The position numbers were made by a program, and so were the translations under genes. This document shows, piece by piece, positions 1 to 10,789 of a stretch of DNA of 64,000 nt. Positions within the stretch are counted from its first letter, which is position 1. Each line of letters begins with the position of its first letter. Below the pieces are notes generated by a model. The model was given only the letters and a program-made list of their open reading frames with translations, ran no database searches and was not told the DNA's origin. Source of the DNA: Apricaphanius iberus (taxonomy: Eukaryota; Chordata; Actinopteri; Cyprinodontiformes; Aphaniidae); the NCBI GenBank assembly GCA_028564705.1, contig JAPXFQ010000063.1:62001-126000 (forward strand), in the 5' to 3' direction.

Positions 1-1092
1 TTTACTTAAACACAAACCTATATCTAAAGCCGGCAACCCCAAATAAACCCTACGTTGCAGGCCTGTTCGAAGCTTGTGAGCGTAGAGACCAAAAACTGAA
101 ATGTCGCTTCGCTCTAAGAGCAAAATAAAATAAAGTTAAGGTACCTGGTGTTTGAAGTCCAGTTATTCCAAGCAGGCAGGCTCTGGATAGTCTTTAAAGT
201 GGTGGTAAACAGTCCAGCGCCCACAGTCACAGCTCAGCCGCAAAAGCTACTCCAAGTGTGTGGCCCACACCTGGTTCTAACATCTTCACAGCATTGCCAG
301 AGGTCCTCTGAGCGCTTCCGGGTGGCTCAGAGTGCTATCTGGGTCTAGTCTTTCGTCGTCCTGTTCAGTAATGATCAGGCAAAGGTCCCCTAGCCTAGCT
401 GGGTTAGCAAACGGCCGCGGCCTTTTCCCGGTCATTAACTTCGCAGTTCCCACGTTGCCAGAGGTCCTCTGAGCGCCTCCGGGTGGCTCAGAGTGCTGTC
501 TGGATCCACTCTCACTTTGCCTCACTCCGTAACGATCTTCTATAAGCTCATAGGTTCGGCTGTATTAGCGAACGGCCGCCTATAGTCCTCCTGCGAGGTT
601 ATTAGCATCAGCTAACCGCTATGCTAAGCTAGCGGCAAAAGCAGTTTAAAAGCTTCGGGCAGAAACTTAAATGACTTTTACCTGAAACGTTTGTACAGAC
701 CCGCTTTCGTAGATTGTCTGACTGACAAAACCACAGCACAGAGTACTTTTTTCGTCACAAACTCAGCAGACTTCACAGCTGTTACCTCCAAGCTAACCGA
801 ACCGAAAAACCCCGTCTTTCTTCTTCTTCCCTCCTTCACCACCCGTGCTCCCTTCAAAAACTCCCCCGGCATCGGAAAAAACACTTCTCTCCTGTAACAT
901 TAACAAAATGGAAAAATAAAATATGAATGCACTTATAAACAGTGCAAATACTTTTTGGAGATTAACTTTGTTTTTCATAATGTATGATTAGATGAATTAA
1001 CCATTTTTTAAACAACCCATTTTAATGAACTTAATAGTTTGACTATTTATTAACTTATACATTTTAATGCATCACTTTTTATCAGGGCTATA
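1..1092 (-). repeat. 3' LTR of Ty3/gypsy element, cut by window start
   Basis: This block matches 7588-8695 almost throughout, so the two are the long terminal repeats of one element whose genes lie between them on the minus strand. This is the 3' LTR; its outer end is off the window. The shared sequence stops at 1092, right where a pyrimidine run begins (a purine run on the coding strand), as expected for the polypurine tract beside a 3' LTR. From about 260 to 1092 I count only about eight differences from the other LTR by eye. The first 255 bases carry about 25, mostly single-base indels. A diverged 161-bp tandem duplication lies at 294-454 and 455-about 600. Confidence 0.85.
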
Positions 1093-1104
1093 CCCTCCCC
1101 CCCC
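1093..1104 (-). other. polypurine tract
   Basis: The plus strand reads CCCTCCCCCCCC, so the coding strand has a twelve-base purine run with one A. It abuts the inner edge of the 3' LTR, where the primer for plus-strand DNA synthesis sits in LTR retroelements. Confidence 0.7.
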
Positions 1105-1182
1105 TAAATGTCTGGTGTCCCCAACAGACTACTAGAACTCTAATTCAAATAAACAGGGTGACACTTACATGTACTATGCATT

Positions 1183-4100
1183 TTAATCTTGTCCAATCTT
1201 AATCACCACCCCCCCATGAATGATAGTGATTGGCTGGTCTTTGGCTTTACCCGGCTCATCGTAAGTTAAACGTATAACCGGTTTAACAGTCCTCTTAGGC
1301 CTACTGCTAGGAGCGTTGGCCAATTGGTTGTGTGGTGCATGTACTTTTGGGACTTTTAAAGCAGACCAGGGTGGTCTGGCGTCCTTCTCTGGCTCTAAAG
1401 GAGGCTCTTGGACTTCCACCCCATCTTGGTCCGATTCCCCTTGATTCGTCTCTCCTGAAGTGGCCTCAGGTTCCTTCTCCATATCCGATTCTGGAACATC
1501 CTCCAACCGAGGTTCTTCGCAGGCACTCTCTTTTTCCGAGGATGTTTCATGTTGGTACCGGCTTTGGTCACTTGTGAAGTTCTCTTGTGCTATATCAGGA
1601 GATCCGAGAGCATGCTGTATCCCATCTTGTACTCTTTCTCTTGTGTAGTATGGTTTTCGTGGTTCGTAGTACTCATAATCCGAGGATGAATCCGTATCTT
1701 GCAGCACTTGAGACTCAGGCACAACTTTGGTCTGTTTTGTGGCCTTGATTTTTGTCTTTGCACAACTCTTCTCTCTATCAAAAACTGGCAACCTCACTTG
1801 CTGTCCAACCGGCAGGATGTGATCTCTGTGAACTGTTTTAACTTTCCCACTTCCATGTTCCTTTTTCAGCTGGTAGACAGGAAGATTTGGCAGTTTCCCT
1901 ACGACTTGGTAGGGTATTGGACTCCATCTTGTTTGCAACTTGTGCTTCCCCTTCAGGCCCCAGTTCTTTAATAAGACCCTGTCGCCAACTTCCAGGGAAT
2001 GGAAAACAACTCTTTTGTCATAAACGGCTTTGTTCTTTTGATGTAGTTTGTTGGCGGTCTCCGAGGCCAACTGGTATGCTTGGTGCAGATCTTCTTTTAA
2101 CTTGGAGACATAACGGGTATGACTTTCCGAAGTTTTGTCGGGTGACGTCCCAAAACACAGGTCCACTGGCAGTCTTGCCTCTCGGCCGAACATGAGGAAA
2201 TAAGGAGAAAAACCTGTCGCATCGCACTTTGTACTATTGTATGCGTGGACCAGGTAAGGGACATGTTGACTCCACTGCCTCTTCTTTTCCATACTCAGAG
2301 TGCCAAGCATAGACAGCAACGTGCGATTGAACCTCTCAGGCTGTGGGTCTCCCTGCGGATGATAAGGGGTAGTCCGTGATTTCCTTATCCCCATATTCTT
2401 GAGCAAGTCTCTAATCAGGCGACTCTCAAAATCACGGCCCTGATCGGAATGAATACGGGCCGGTAACCCATAGTGCACAAAATATTTTTCAACTAGGGTT
2501 TTGGCCACAGTTTGGGAGGTTTGATTCTTAGTTGGAAATGCTTGGGCATAGCGCGTAAAATGATCGGTGACCACTAATACATTTCCCATGCCTCTGGAAT
2601 CTGTCTCCATGGAGAGGAAGTCTATACACACCAGGTCCATAGGACCACTGCTGGAAATCTGGTGTAGCGGGGCAGCTCTCTGGATGGGAGACTTACGTGT
2701 GACACATTCACCACAGTTTTTGATGTGTTGCTCAACATCTTGGGACATTTTAGGCCAGAAGAACCTCTTACGAAGTAGGTCAATCGTTCTTTCTATGCCT
2801 AGGTGCCCTGACTCATCGTGAACCGACTTTAGCACGATGCTATGGTAATGTTTGGGTAGGACAAGTTGAGCGACCTCTTCGCCACTAGGCCTCTTGGTGA
2901 TGCGATAGAGCAATCCATCTCTCATGGTCAATTTATCTTTCTCCCGTTTCACAGGTGCTGTTTCAGGACTTGCGTCTGCCCACTGGTTCTGTTGGAGTGC
3001 TTGAATGGCAGGTCCAATTACGGGATCTCTGTTCTGGGCTTTCTCGAGATCAGCTTTTGGAATATGTTCCAGAGATTGAAGTTCCATTTCGCATGGGAAT
3101 GCATAAATGTCTGGAACACAGCCTGGAGAAGCCCCCATTTGATCAATGCACCGTGTAGGACTGTCGGGTGCTTCGGACACTTGGACTCTTTGACAAATCG
3201 ACTTGACCGCTGACTCAGGTATGGTCTCCCATTCAGTGGCTGTATCTGAGTCGGGAAAATTTCGAGAGAGAATGTCCGCATCAATATTATTCTTGCCCGG
3301 CCTGTATTGAACATCGAAGTCATACGTTGACAAAGCAGCAAGCCATCTGTGGCCCACCGCACTGAGCTTGGCGGTGCTGAGCACATACGTCAAAGGGTTA
3401 TTATCGGTGCGCACTGTGAAACGAGCTCCGTATAGATAGTCGTGAAAACGGTCTACCACTGCCCATTTTAATGACAGGAACTCCAGCTGGTGTATGGGGT
3501 ACCGCTTTTCAGACTGGCTCAGTTTCCTACTAGCAAATGCAACAGGCCTCAAATCATCATCTTGCTGTTGATTGAGGACTGCCCCAAGTCCTTTAAAACT
3601 AGCATCCACATGAAGCACATAGGGCTTGTCTGGGTCTGCGAAGGCTAGCACTGGTGCATGGGTCAGACAGTGGATTATTTGATGGAAAGCTTGGGTACAC
3701 AGGTCATCCCACCGTTCACCGAAAGGCTCGGACTCTTTACGGTAGATCTTGGAAGGATCTGGGCACTTTTTCTTGGTTTTTTGGGTTGGGGCGTAGCCTT
3801 TAGTCAGCTCTGTAAGTGGTCTCACAATAGCAGCGTAATTGGCTATAAACCGCCGGTAGTACCCACAAAAACCCAAAAAAGACCTTAGAGTCTTTAGATC
3901 TTGGGGCTGTGGCCAGGTGGTGACGGCTTCAATCTTTTGTGGGTTGGGAGCCACACCCAGAGCAGACACAATATGGCCTAAGTATTTCACCTGAGGCTGA
4001 AAGAACTGGCATTTGTCCAGGGAGATCTTTAGACCAGCTTCTCCAAGACGATCCAAAACTTTGAGGAGCCTTTCCTCGTGTTCCTCCAGCAACTTTCCAA

Positions 4101-6207
4101 AGACAATCAAGTCATCCAGGTAGACAAGGACTTGGAGGAGGTTCATGTCCCCGACTGTCTTTTCCATTAATCTTTGGAAAGATGCCGGAGCTCCACTTAT
4201 CCCTTGAGGCATTCTCTCAAATTGGAAGAAACCTAGAGGGCATATAAATGCCGTCTTCTCTTTGTCCTCCTCCGCCATCGCTATCTGGTAGTAGCCACTA
4301 CGTAAGTCCAGTACAGAGAACCATTTGCTCCCACACAAGGAGTCGAGCGCTTCATAAATACAGGGCGTTGTGTACTGGTCAGGCACAGTCCGGCTGTTCA
4401 GTAGCCTGTAATCTATGCACATCCTTATAGCTCCGTTTTTCTTGCGAACGATGACTATGGGTGATGCATAAGGACTGCGGGATTCTTTGATGATGCCTGC
4501 ACACAGCAACTCCTGTAGATGTTTTCTGACATCTTCTATGTCGGCCGGAGCCAGCCGTCGGGATCTCTGACGAAAAGGTCTTGGATCAGACAGCCGGATA
4601 GTGTGCTCCACATTTTTGGCTAGGCCAACGTCCCACTCACTGACCGAGAAAACTTTGGAACGTTCAGCAAGTTTATTTCGGAGTCTAACTTTCCACTCCT
4701 CAGGCACTGGGGAGTCACCAAACTTAATCTGACTGCCGTCAAACTTGGGAGGTTCACCCTTTTGGAGAGGCATGGAAATAACGCTCTCCGTGTGATACAC
4801 GAGACCCATGACTGTACCCACAGGAATGATTGTTTCTTTAGCAGACTGATTATGCACTAGGACTCTGAAGTTGTTAGCCTGTACTGCATTGGCAGGAACC
4901 ACCATAGGCTTTAATAGCACCTCCCCAGGTAATGGAGCTAATGGAGAAGCTTCCACCATGAGGATTTCTTTGTCCACAGTTTGCTTGAAGTCGACTATAC
5001 AGGAGACATGCAGGTCCTCTCCAGGAGGCAGGATTAAAGGGCTTGGACCTTTCCATACCACCTTGCCAACTTCATCATCACCGGAGGTTGAGGAAACCGA
5101 GCCTGCAAGGGTGTTTCTCTGGCCACGGTTGGCTTGAATACCAAGGACTCTGGTAATGTCAAAACCTTTTTCTTGGCATTGCTTCACCAGGTTGCACACA
5201 TGGCTGGTGTTTGTGCCCACAATCACTGGAATCTGTTCTTTTTTTGGACTTGGGCAAATTAGCACCAACACCGTTACTGTGTGGTTGGTGCCCGTAACTT
5301 TAGCATGGTATTCGAACTCAACCACCACATAGCCACGATAGGGGTAACTGACATTTGACTCGCTTAAACCCCAGAGGTCTAGACCAGCAACTGGCTGCAC
5401 AGGGACAGAGGACAGATGCTTTTCGTACCACGACTCAAAGATGATGGTAACCTGAGATCCGCTGTCAAATAGGGCATCGCAGGATTGTCCATTGATTTTT
5501 ATAGGCACAAGACTAGGTGGTCCAATCAGTCCTTCGGGGATTCCCACTGCAGTGGGGTAAGTCAGTCGACCCTGCTTGACATTGCAGTTGGTAGTGGGAG
5601 TGCTACTTGTTTCAGTGCTTTGATTGCCCTTCATTGTCTTTAGTGATTGGATGAGCTTCCGGATGACTTTGGTTTGATTCTCTGGATTGTGACATTTTGC
5701 CATGTAATGACCTTTGTCCCCACATCGGTAGCAGAACTGTTCCTCTGCTTGTTGTCTAGTTTTGTTTGGCTGAGACGTTCTTTGCTTTACTTCCACCGCC
5801 GTTACTGTAGTCTGTTTTGCTGTGGTGTCCAGGCCAAGTTCTCTTTGTGCCACTTTCTGTTGTAGTCTTTTGACTTGTTTCTTTAATGCAGCAAGCTCAG
5901 TGTCACTTTGGTGTTCACTTGGTTGCAATGTGGACACAGTTGGACTACTGCAGCTTTTCTCCTTGATGTCTTGAACACCCGTCATACAGGAAGTTAACTT
6001 GGTCTTGAGTTCTCTGACCTCAGCTTTCAGACTTTGCAGTTCTGCATGGCTGGCATCTGCTGTTTGCCTTGTTTGTACAGTATGAACCGATGTGTTGAGT
6101 TTTTTTCTTGAAGCCTCATACTCCTCTTCTGTACGAATTTCACCTAGGAGCTGCAGGAATGTTGGGGGTGTTTTCTTTCTTTCCCGTAGGCGTAACTGTA
6201 TTAGCAT
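1183..6207 (-). CDS. pol: gypsy Pol polyprotein with Gag C-terminus
   Basis: This 1674-codon open frame encodes the enzymes that copy and integrate a Ty3/gypsy retrotransposon. In order it has a charged, coiled-coil-like Gag tail (about 50-130), a CCHC zinc knuckle (C159, C162, H167, C172), an aspartic protease with DSG at 248-250, reverse transcriptase with YLDD at 696-699 and D634 in LDLRSGYY, RNase H (D868, E909, D935, D976), and integrase. The integrase has the zinc-binding H1130, H1135, C1165, C1168, the catalytic D1196, D1255 and E1291 (35 residues between the last two), and a GPY/F-like stretch near 1405-1465. The tail from about 1470 is acidic and shows no chromodomain. The frame is open upstream to the TGA at 6229-6231, so the first methionine is not a natural start; the frame continues from gag. 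No break is visible in pol, which suggests a fairly young copy. Confidence 0.93.
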   Translation of the reverse strand: MLIQLRLRERKKTPPTFLQLLGEIRTEEEYEASRKKLNTSVHTVQTRQTADASHAELQSLKAEVRELKTKLTSCMTGVQDIKEKSCSSPTVSTLQPSEHQSDTELAALKKQVKRLQQKVAQRELGLDTTAKQTTVTAVEVKQRTSQPNKTRQQAEEQFCYRCGDKGHYMAKCHNPENQTKVIRKLIQSLKTMKGNQSTETSSTPTTNCNVKQGRLTYPTAVGIPEGLIGPPSLVPIKINGQSCDALFDSGSQVTIIFESWYEKHLSSVPVQPVAGLDLWGLSESNVSYPYRGYVVVEFEYHAKVTGTNHTVTVLVLICPSPKKEQIPVIVGTNTSHVCNLVKQCQEKGFDITRVLGIQANRGQRNTLAGSVSSTSGDDEVGKVVWKGPSPLILPPGEDLHVSCIVDFKQTVDKEILMVEASPLAPLPGEVLLKPMVVPANAVQANNFRVLVHNQSAKETIIPVGTVMGLVYHTESVISMPLQKGEPPKFDGSQIKFGDSPVPEEWKVRLRNKLAERSKVFSVSEWDVGLAKNVEHTIRLSDPRPFRQRSRRLAPADIEDVRKHLQELLCAGIIKESRSPYASPIVIVRKKNGAIRMCIDYRLLNSRTVPDQYTTPCIYEALDSLCGSKWFSVLDLRSGYYQIAMAEEDKEKTAFICPLGFFQFERMPQGISGAPASFQRLMEKTVGDMNLLQVLVYLDDLIVFGKLLEEHEERLLKVLDRLGEAGLKISLDKCQFFQPQVKYLGHIVSALGVAPNPQKIEAVTTWPQPQDLKTLRSFLGFCGYYRRFIANYAAIVRPLTELTKGYAPTQKTKKKCPDPSKIYRKESEPFGERWDDLCTQAFHQIIHCLTHAPVLAFADPDKPYVLHVDASFKGLGAVLNQQQDDDLRPVAFASRKLSQSEKRYPIHQLEFLSLKWAVVDRFHDYLYGARFTVRTDNNPLTYVLSTAKLSAVGHRWLAALSTYDFDVQYRPGKNNIDADILSRNFPDSDTATEWETIPESAVKSICQRVQVSEAPDSPTRCIDQMGASPGCVPDIYAFPCEMELQSLEHIPKADLEKAQNRDPVIGPAIQALQQNQWADASPETAPVKREKDKLTMRDGLLYRITKRPSGEEVAQLVLPKHYHSIVLKSVHDESGHLGIERTIDLLRKRFFWPKMSQDVEQHIKNCGECVTRKSPIQRAAPLHQISSSGPMDLVCIDFLSMETDSRGMGNVLVVTDHFTRYAQAFPTKNQTSQTVAKTLVEKYFVHYGLPARIHSDQGRDFESRLIRDLLKNMGIRKSRTTPYHPQGDPQPERFNRTLLSMLGTLSMEKKRQWSQHVPYLVHAYNSTKCDATGFSPYFLMFGREARLPVDLCFGTSPDKTSESHTRYVSKLKEDLHQAYQLASETANKLHQKNKAVYDKRVVFHSLEVGDRVLLKNWGLKGKHKLQTRWSPIPYQVVGKLPNLPVYQLKKEHGSGKVKTVHRDHILPVGQQVRLPVFDREKSCAKTKIKATKQTKVVPESQVLQDTDSSSDYEYYEPRKPYYTRERVQDGIQHALGSPDIAQENFTSDQSRYQHETSSEKESACEEPRLEDVPESDMEKEPEATSGETNQGESDQDGVEVQEPPLEPEKDARPPWSALKVPKVHAPHNQLANAPSSRPKRTVKPVIRLTYDEPGKAKDQPITIIHGGVVIKIGQD

Positions 6208-7129
6208 GAGATCTGAAGTGATGGCCCCTCACAGAAGCTGTTCCAAGCGAGCTCTGTCTTTGCAGTCAACTGGCAATCCTCCTCTCTTTACTACTTTAGT
6301 AAGGGCTCTTTCCAGTCGCCTTAAAAAAATCTGACAGTTTTTCTGCTGGTTGCTGTTGCATTAACCGGAAAACAAAATAGAGGTCATCACCTGATTCTGC
6401 GGTGCCGAATGCGCTTTCTAGAGCTTCCAGGTATTTTGGTGGGTTGGCATCTGAGTCTGCATCTCAGACTGACTTCGCAATTTCCAGTGCAGACCCCTTT
6501 AAACTTTCCATCAACCTACGCCATTTTTCCCTATCTGAACATTCACTTTCTTCGACCATGAGCCATGCTTGCTCGAGCCAGTGGTCGAATGGTTCCTCAT
6601 TCAGTGGGACTGGCAGGTTCCCTGAGAATAAGCGTAAACGCCGGTAACCCCCTTCGGTCTGTGGTTTACGCGACTTTTCCAAAATGTCACCAACAGCTAG
6701 CAGGATAGACTCAGTGACATCGGTTCTAGGGGCAGAGTCTGATAGTAGCTCTTTAATGTCCTCAATGGTCTTGCCTTCAGCATCTAGGAGGGTTTGCAGC
6801 TTGGCACCAAAATCATTTGTAACTGACACTTCCCTTAGAGTGATTAGTGGCCAACTCTTCCCACTTTCAGCATGAAGAACTTCGGGTGGTACAGTGTCAG
6901 TACAATCCTCTCTGCACTCGCACAATGCCATTATGCAGTTTTGAGTTGTGTGGAACATTCGCCCTCTGACGCGGACTCTACCCAAACATTTAATAGTTTC
7001 TAGGGTCTCCTCTATTTTGGCTATTTCCACATCTTCTGGAACCATAATCATGAGGGCCTTTGCTTCTTCCAAACTTTCCCCCCGACACCACCTCTTCAGT
7101 TCTGACGCCAGCTCAGCCCGGTCTGCCAT
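6208..7129 (-). pseudogene. gag: broken PNMA-like gag
   Basis: This is the structural protein gene of the gypsy element. The likely start is the ATG at 7127-7129, which opens MADRAELASELKRWCRG; the open frame runs further upstream to 7258 but with no family-like sequence. The N-terminal part (WCRGESLEEAKALMIMVPED, then LGRVRVRGRMFHT) resembles the N-terminal domain of PNMA proteins, a family known to derive from gypsy gag. The first frame ends at a TGA at 6464-6466. Coding similarity continues beyond it, shifts frame near a seven-A run at 6323-6329 (plus strand), and meets a second TGA at 6229-6231 before joining the pol frame. Both stops could be C-to-T decay. With these breaks the copy should not make Gag, though pol is open. 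Confidence 0.8.
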
Positions 7130-7587
7130 ATTTTTAATTATTTTTTTGTTTTGTGTGTGTATAATCTGAAAAGTAGTGTAATGTGCCTTTACTGTGCGTT
7201 TAATATGCCGGCCAAGACCCAAAAGATCCCAGCGGTGCCTCCATTTTATGTAGCCCATGAATTAAAGGGGTGGGCTCTGGGTTCTATAAATCTCCTCTTA
7301 CATCACTTACCTGTATGTGATATCTTTTGGATCCCAGGCTATACTCAGTTTTAGCACTAAACACAGTTACACACCAGAATAAGGAGGCACAAACTCAAAT
7401 AACACCTGAGACAAGATATAACTTTAATGTTAGACAACAAGTTCACATTATTAACTAAAATGCTAAATCAAAAAAAAATAGAATATAGTGCAAATTTTCA
7501 AATAAAAGGAATACAAATAGCAGCTCTTGCTGTTCAAAGCACCATATCACACAGACAATTAATCCACAGCTTTCCACTTGAGAACAG
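7130..7587 (-). other. gypsy 5' leader and/or inner part of 5' LTR
   Basis: This lies between the gag start and the first base alignable with the window's left LTR. Because that LTR is cut at base 1, the inner edge of the 5' LTR cannot be placed by comparison; it probably lies near 7.35-7.4 kb. I could not identify a convincing primer-binding site. On the minus strand 7301-7313 reads CAGGTAAGTGATG, a good splice-donor match, which may be chance. Confidence 0.5.
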
Positions 7588-8695
7588 TGTTACTTAAATC
7601 ACAAACCTATATCAAGCCCCGGCAACCCCCAAATTTCCCTAACGTTGCAGGCCGTGTCGGAAGCTTGTGAGCGTAGAGAAGACAAAACATGAAATGTCGC
7701 TTCGTCTCTAAAGAGCAAAGTAAAATAAAGTTAAGGTACCTGGTGTTTTTGGAAGGTCCAGTTATCCAAGCAGGCAGGCTCTGGATATTCTTTAAAGTGG
7801 GTGGAAAACGAGTCCAGCGCCCACAGTCACAAGCCTCAGGCCGCAAAAGCTACTCCAAGTGTGTGGCCCACACCTGGTTCTAACATCTTCACAGCATTGC
7901 CAGAGGTCCTCTGAGCGCTTCCGGGTGGCTCAGAGTGCTATCTGGGTCTAGTCTTTCGTCGTCCTGTTCAGTAATGATCAGGCAAAGGTCCCCTAGCCTA
8001 GCTGGGTTAGCAAACGGCCGCGGCCTTTTCCCGGTCACTAACTTCGCAGTTCCCACGTTGCCAGAGGTCCTCTGAGCGCCTCCGGGTGGCTCAGAGTGCT
8101 GTCTGGATCCACTCTCACTTTGCATCACTCCGTAACGATCTTCTATAAACTCATAGGTTCGGCTGTATTAGCGAACGGCCGCCTATAGTCCTCCTGCGAG
8201 GTTATTAGCATCAGCTAACCGCTATGCTAAGCTAGCGGCAAAAGCAGTTTAAAAGCTTCGGGCAGAAACTTAACTGACTTTTACCTGAAACGTTTGTACA
8301 GACCCGCTTTCGTAGATTGTCTGACTGACAAAACCACAGCACAGAGTACTTTTTCGTCACAAACTGAGCAGACTTCACAGCTGTTACCTCCAAGCTAACC
8401 GAACCGAAAAAACCCCGTCTTTCTTCTTCTTCCCTCCTTCACCACCCGTGCTCCCTTCAAAAACTCCCCCGGCATCGGAAAAGACACTTCTCTCCTGTAA
8501 CATTAACAAAATGGAAAAATAAAATATGAATGCACTTATAAACAGTGCAAATACTTTTTGGAGATTAACTTTGTTTTTCATAATGTATGATTAGATGAAT
8601 TAACCATTTTTTAAACAACCCATTTTAATGAACTTAATAGTTTGACTATTTATTAACTTATACATTTTAATGCATCACTTTTTATCAGGGCTATA
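7588..8695 (-). repeat. 5' LTR of Ty3/gypsy element
   Basis: This is the complete alignable part of the right-hand LTR, the 5' LTR for a minus-strand element. It shares the left copy's sequence through the terminal CTATA at 8691-8695 and then diverges completely, which marks the outer edge of the element. It carries the same diverged 161-bp tandem duplication (from 7897 and from 8058). It may extend to lower coordinates. Short open frames inside it are not genes. Confidence 0.85.
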
Positions 8696-8760
8696 TTTTA
8701 ATGGTCATGAGTAATAATACCCCTGGCTGTACTGCCTGTAACCTATAGCAACATTTGTTG

Positions 8761-8925
8761 GTTGTCGGGCGCCAATACATTTGCATAAAGTAATCCGTCG
8801 TCGGGTGGGGGGAGATTATTGATAAATTGATAAATGGGTGGGCCCAGCCCACCCGTGACACAGGGACCGATTCCTTGGTCTCTATAACTTCATAATGTTG
8901 TTTATTAACTTTTATTTTCTAACAA
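8761..8925 (-). mobile_element. possible R-U5-PBS remnant of another LTR element
   Basis: On the minus strand 8761-8774 reads TGGCGCCCGACAAC, which resembles a lysine-tRNA-type primer-binding site. Upstream of it on that strand, near 8898-8920, are two AATAAA-like poly(A) signals and then about 120 bases of less AT-rich sequence. This order (poly(A) signal, U5, PBS) is that of a 5' LTR end. The gypsy LTR ends only 65 bases away, so gypsy may have inserted just inside this element's leader. No second LTR or coding sequence is visible. Confidence 0.35.
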
Positions 8926-9934
8926 ACCTTTCAGACCTTTAAGAACAGCTGGATTTAAACAAAGATCAAATTACACACAGATGGACCCAGGGATATTGAC
9001 TGCACTTATCATTTTATTTTGGGTTGAGGCAGTAAAGGGGAATGAAATACATACAAGCTTTCTTGAGATAGGTAAACAAATAAATCTATACAAACTGTTG
9101 TAGTGAAAAAAACACTGTTGTTTTAACCTGCATTTTATTATAACAATCAGTATGACTGAGCTGAGCTAAAGGAGACTATAGCTGCTTAAGATTAGAACAC
9201 ATCTCATCAAAACTTTAAGACAACCTGGTCACTGAGTTTATGGTATAAGACTGATGTCTATCTGATATGAAGTGAAATGCTGATACTGAGAACTACATAA
9301 ACCTCAGTAATTCCCTCAACAGCAAGCTATATACAGTATCAGGAGTGACGCATTATGTTTTTTTCTCAATATACTGTACGAGGAAAGCATTTCATCACAC
9401 CATGGCAATAAACTGGGACTTATATATTTATTTCAAAACTAATCAGTCAAATTTTGACAACAGCAAAGGGAGAAGTGGATTTCCTGGTAATATTTCTTGG
9501 TGAAGATAGCGGAAATGAAAGGCAGAAGGGAATAAATACAATCAAAAAGCAATAACCTGACCCTCTAATGGAGCCTGAGAGGGCACCGAAATAAATACAG
9601 ACATATGTGTGTTTCCACTGACAGCTTGACAAATTAATATCTCATGATACAGACACCTGAAGTTAACCCACTCGCTCCGGATTTCACAGCCCAGGCTCAG
9701 GTAGATATGTAGGTATTACGTATTTTATGGGCTATTTAAAATATCAGATTCATATTTTATTGCACAGCTCCTTGATGTTCCATGGAAGCACAAGAAGTAC
9801 AAACTTTGACATGAAAATACTGAAACCAAGAAAAATGAGGGAGCATTTTGCTAACTTTTTATTTTCTCCTGCACCTGCAGTGAAATATATTCTTGTTGTC
9901 AACTGGAACTACCATCTCAAATCTCTACCACCTT
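8926..9934. other. AT-rich unannotated stretch
   Basis: I see no gene, terminal repeats or recognised element here. Open frames are short and lack motifs. Confidence 0.5.
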
Positions 9935-9960
9935 TTGTGTGTGTGTGTGTGTGTGTGAGA

Positions 9961-10012
<52 letters not shown>
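9935..10012. repeat. compound (GT)n-(GA)n microsatellite
   Basis: About 23 bases of GT alternation run directly into about 55 bases of GA alternation with one GTGAGA interruption. The sequence stays purine-rich to about 10100. Open frames read through it are artefacts of the repeat. Confidence 0.95.
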
Positions 10013-10013
<1 letters not shown>

Positions 10014-10760
10014 TCAAATTCTGGAACCGTTGTCCTAACAGATGAAGAAAAGAAAAGAGAGGGAGAGAGACAGACAAAAAAGAAGGGAGGGAATAAAGAA
10101 AGGCCTGCTGGGTTGATTCTCCTCAACCGATCCTGTTCCTGTTCTGTCAGGGAGCGCTTCGTCTAGCCAAAGCCCTCTCTCTGGACCTCGCACCTGCTCC
10201 TAGGCATGGCAATGAGCCTCCGCACACACTCACACCGAATGTATGACAGTGAGGAGTTTATGAAAGATATGAGAAAGACGGAGAGGTGGTTTGGATACAG
10301 AACAAGAGAAGGGAGGCAAAGGAGACAGAAACGCAGAGAAGAAGCAGGAGAAGAGGGATAAATTGGGGGGCTAATTTTGATGAATAAAAACATAAAAACT
10401 GGGTTGGGAATTTTCAAAGCAGACTAACAAGAATGGATCTAACCTCAACTGGAATTTAATAGCTGTGTTTAAAAGCCAACTACTTTATAAAATTTCTACC
10501 ACTTCTAGTAGGTAGAGTGGGCACATCCTCTGCTCCCAAAAAGAGAAAAAAAAAAATCATACTCTCTTGAAATCTCCAACGGGACACACTTTATCTGAAT
10601 TAGTTCTAAGGAAACCAAATTTTTTTTTTAAACTGCTCTTTTATTTGTCATGAGAAGCTGGCAACACCTTGCTTGTGGCTACAAAAAGTGTGACTTATCT
10701 GCAACTTGCTTAAGGAGGTTTATCCCCGAAATAAAAGCATATCAACACCAACGTAAGTTA
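10013..10760. other. purine-rich then AT-rich stretch, no gene seen
   Basis: The first 90 bases are rich in GA, a continuation of microsatellite composition. The rest holds only short frames without recognisable motifs. Confidence 0.4.
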
Positions 10761-10789
10761 ATATGTTAACTTAGGTTCGTGAGCTGTAC

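Noticed and set aside
7336..7345. TGGGATCC on the minus strand as the gypsy primer-binding site
   Set aside because: It begins TGG but I could not match the following bases to the 3' end of any tRNA, and the LTR edge there is not established.
9727..10038. 103-residue frame ending in alternating Arg/Glu
   Set aside because: The end is a GT/GA microsatellite and the start has no motif.
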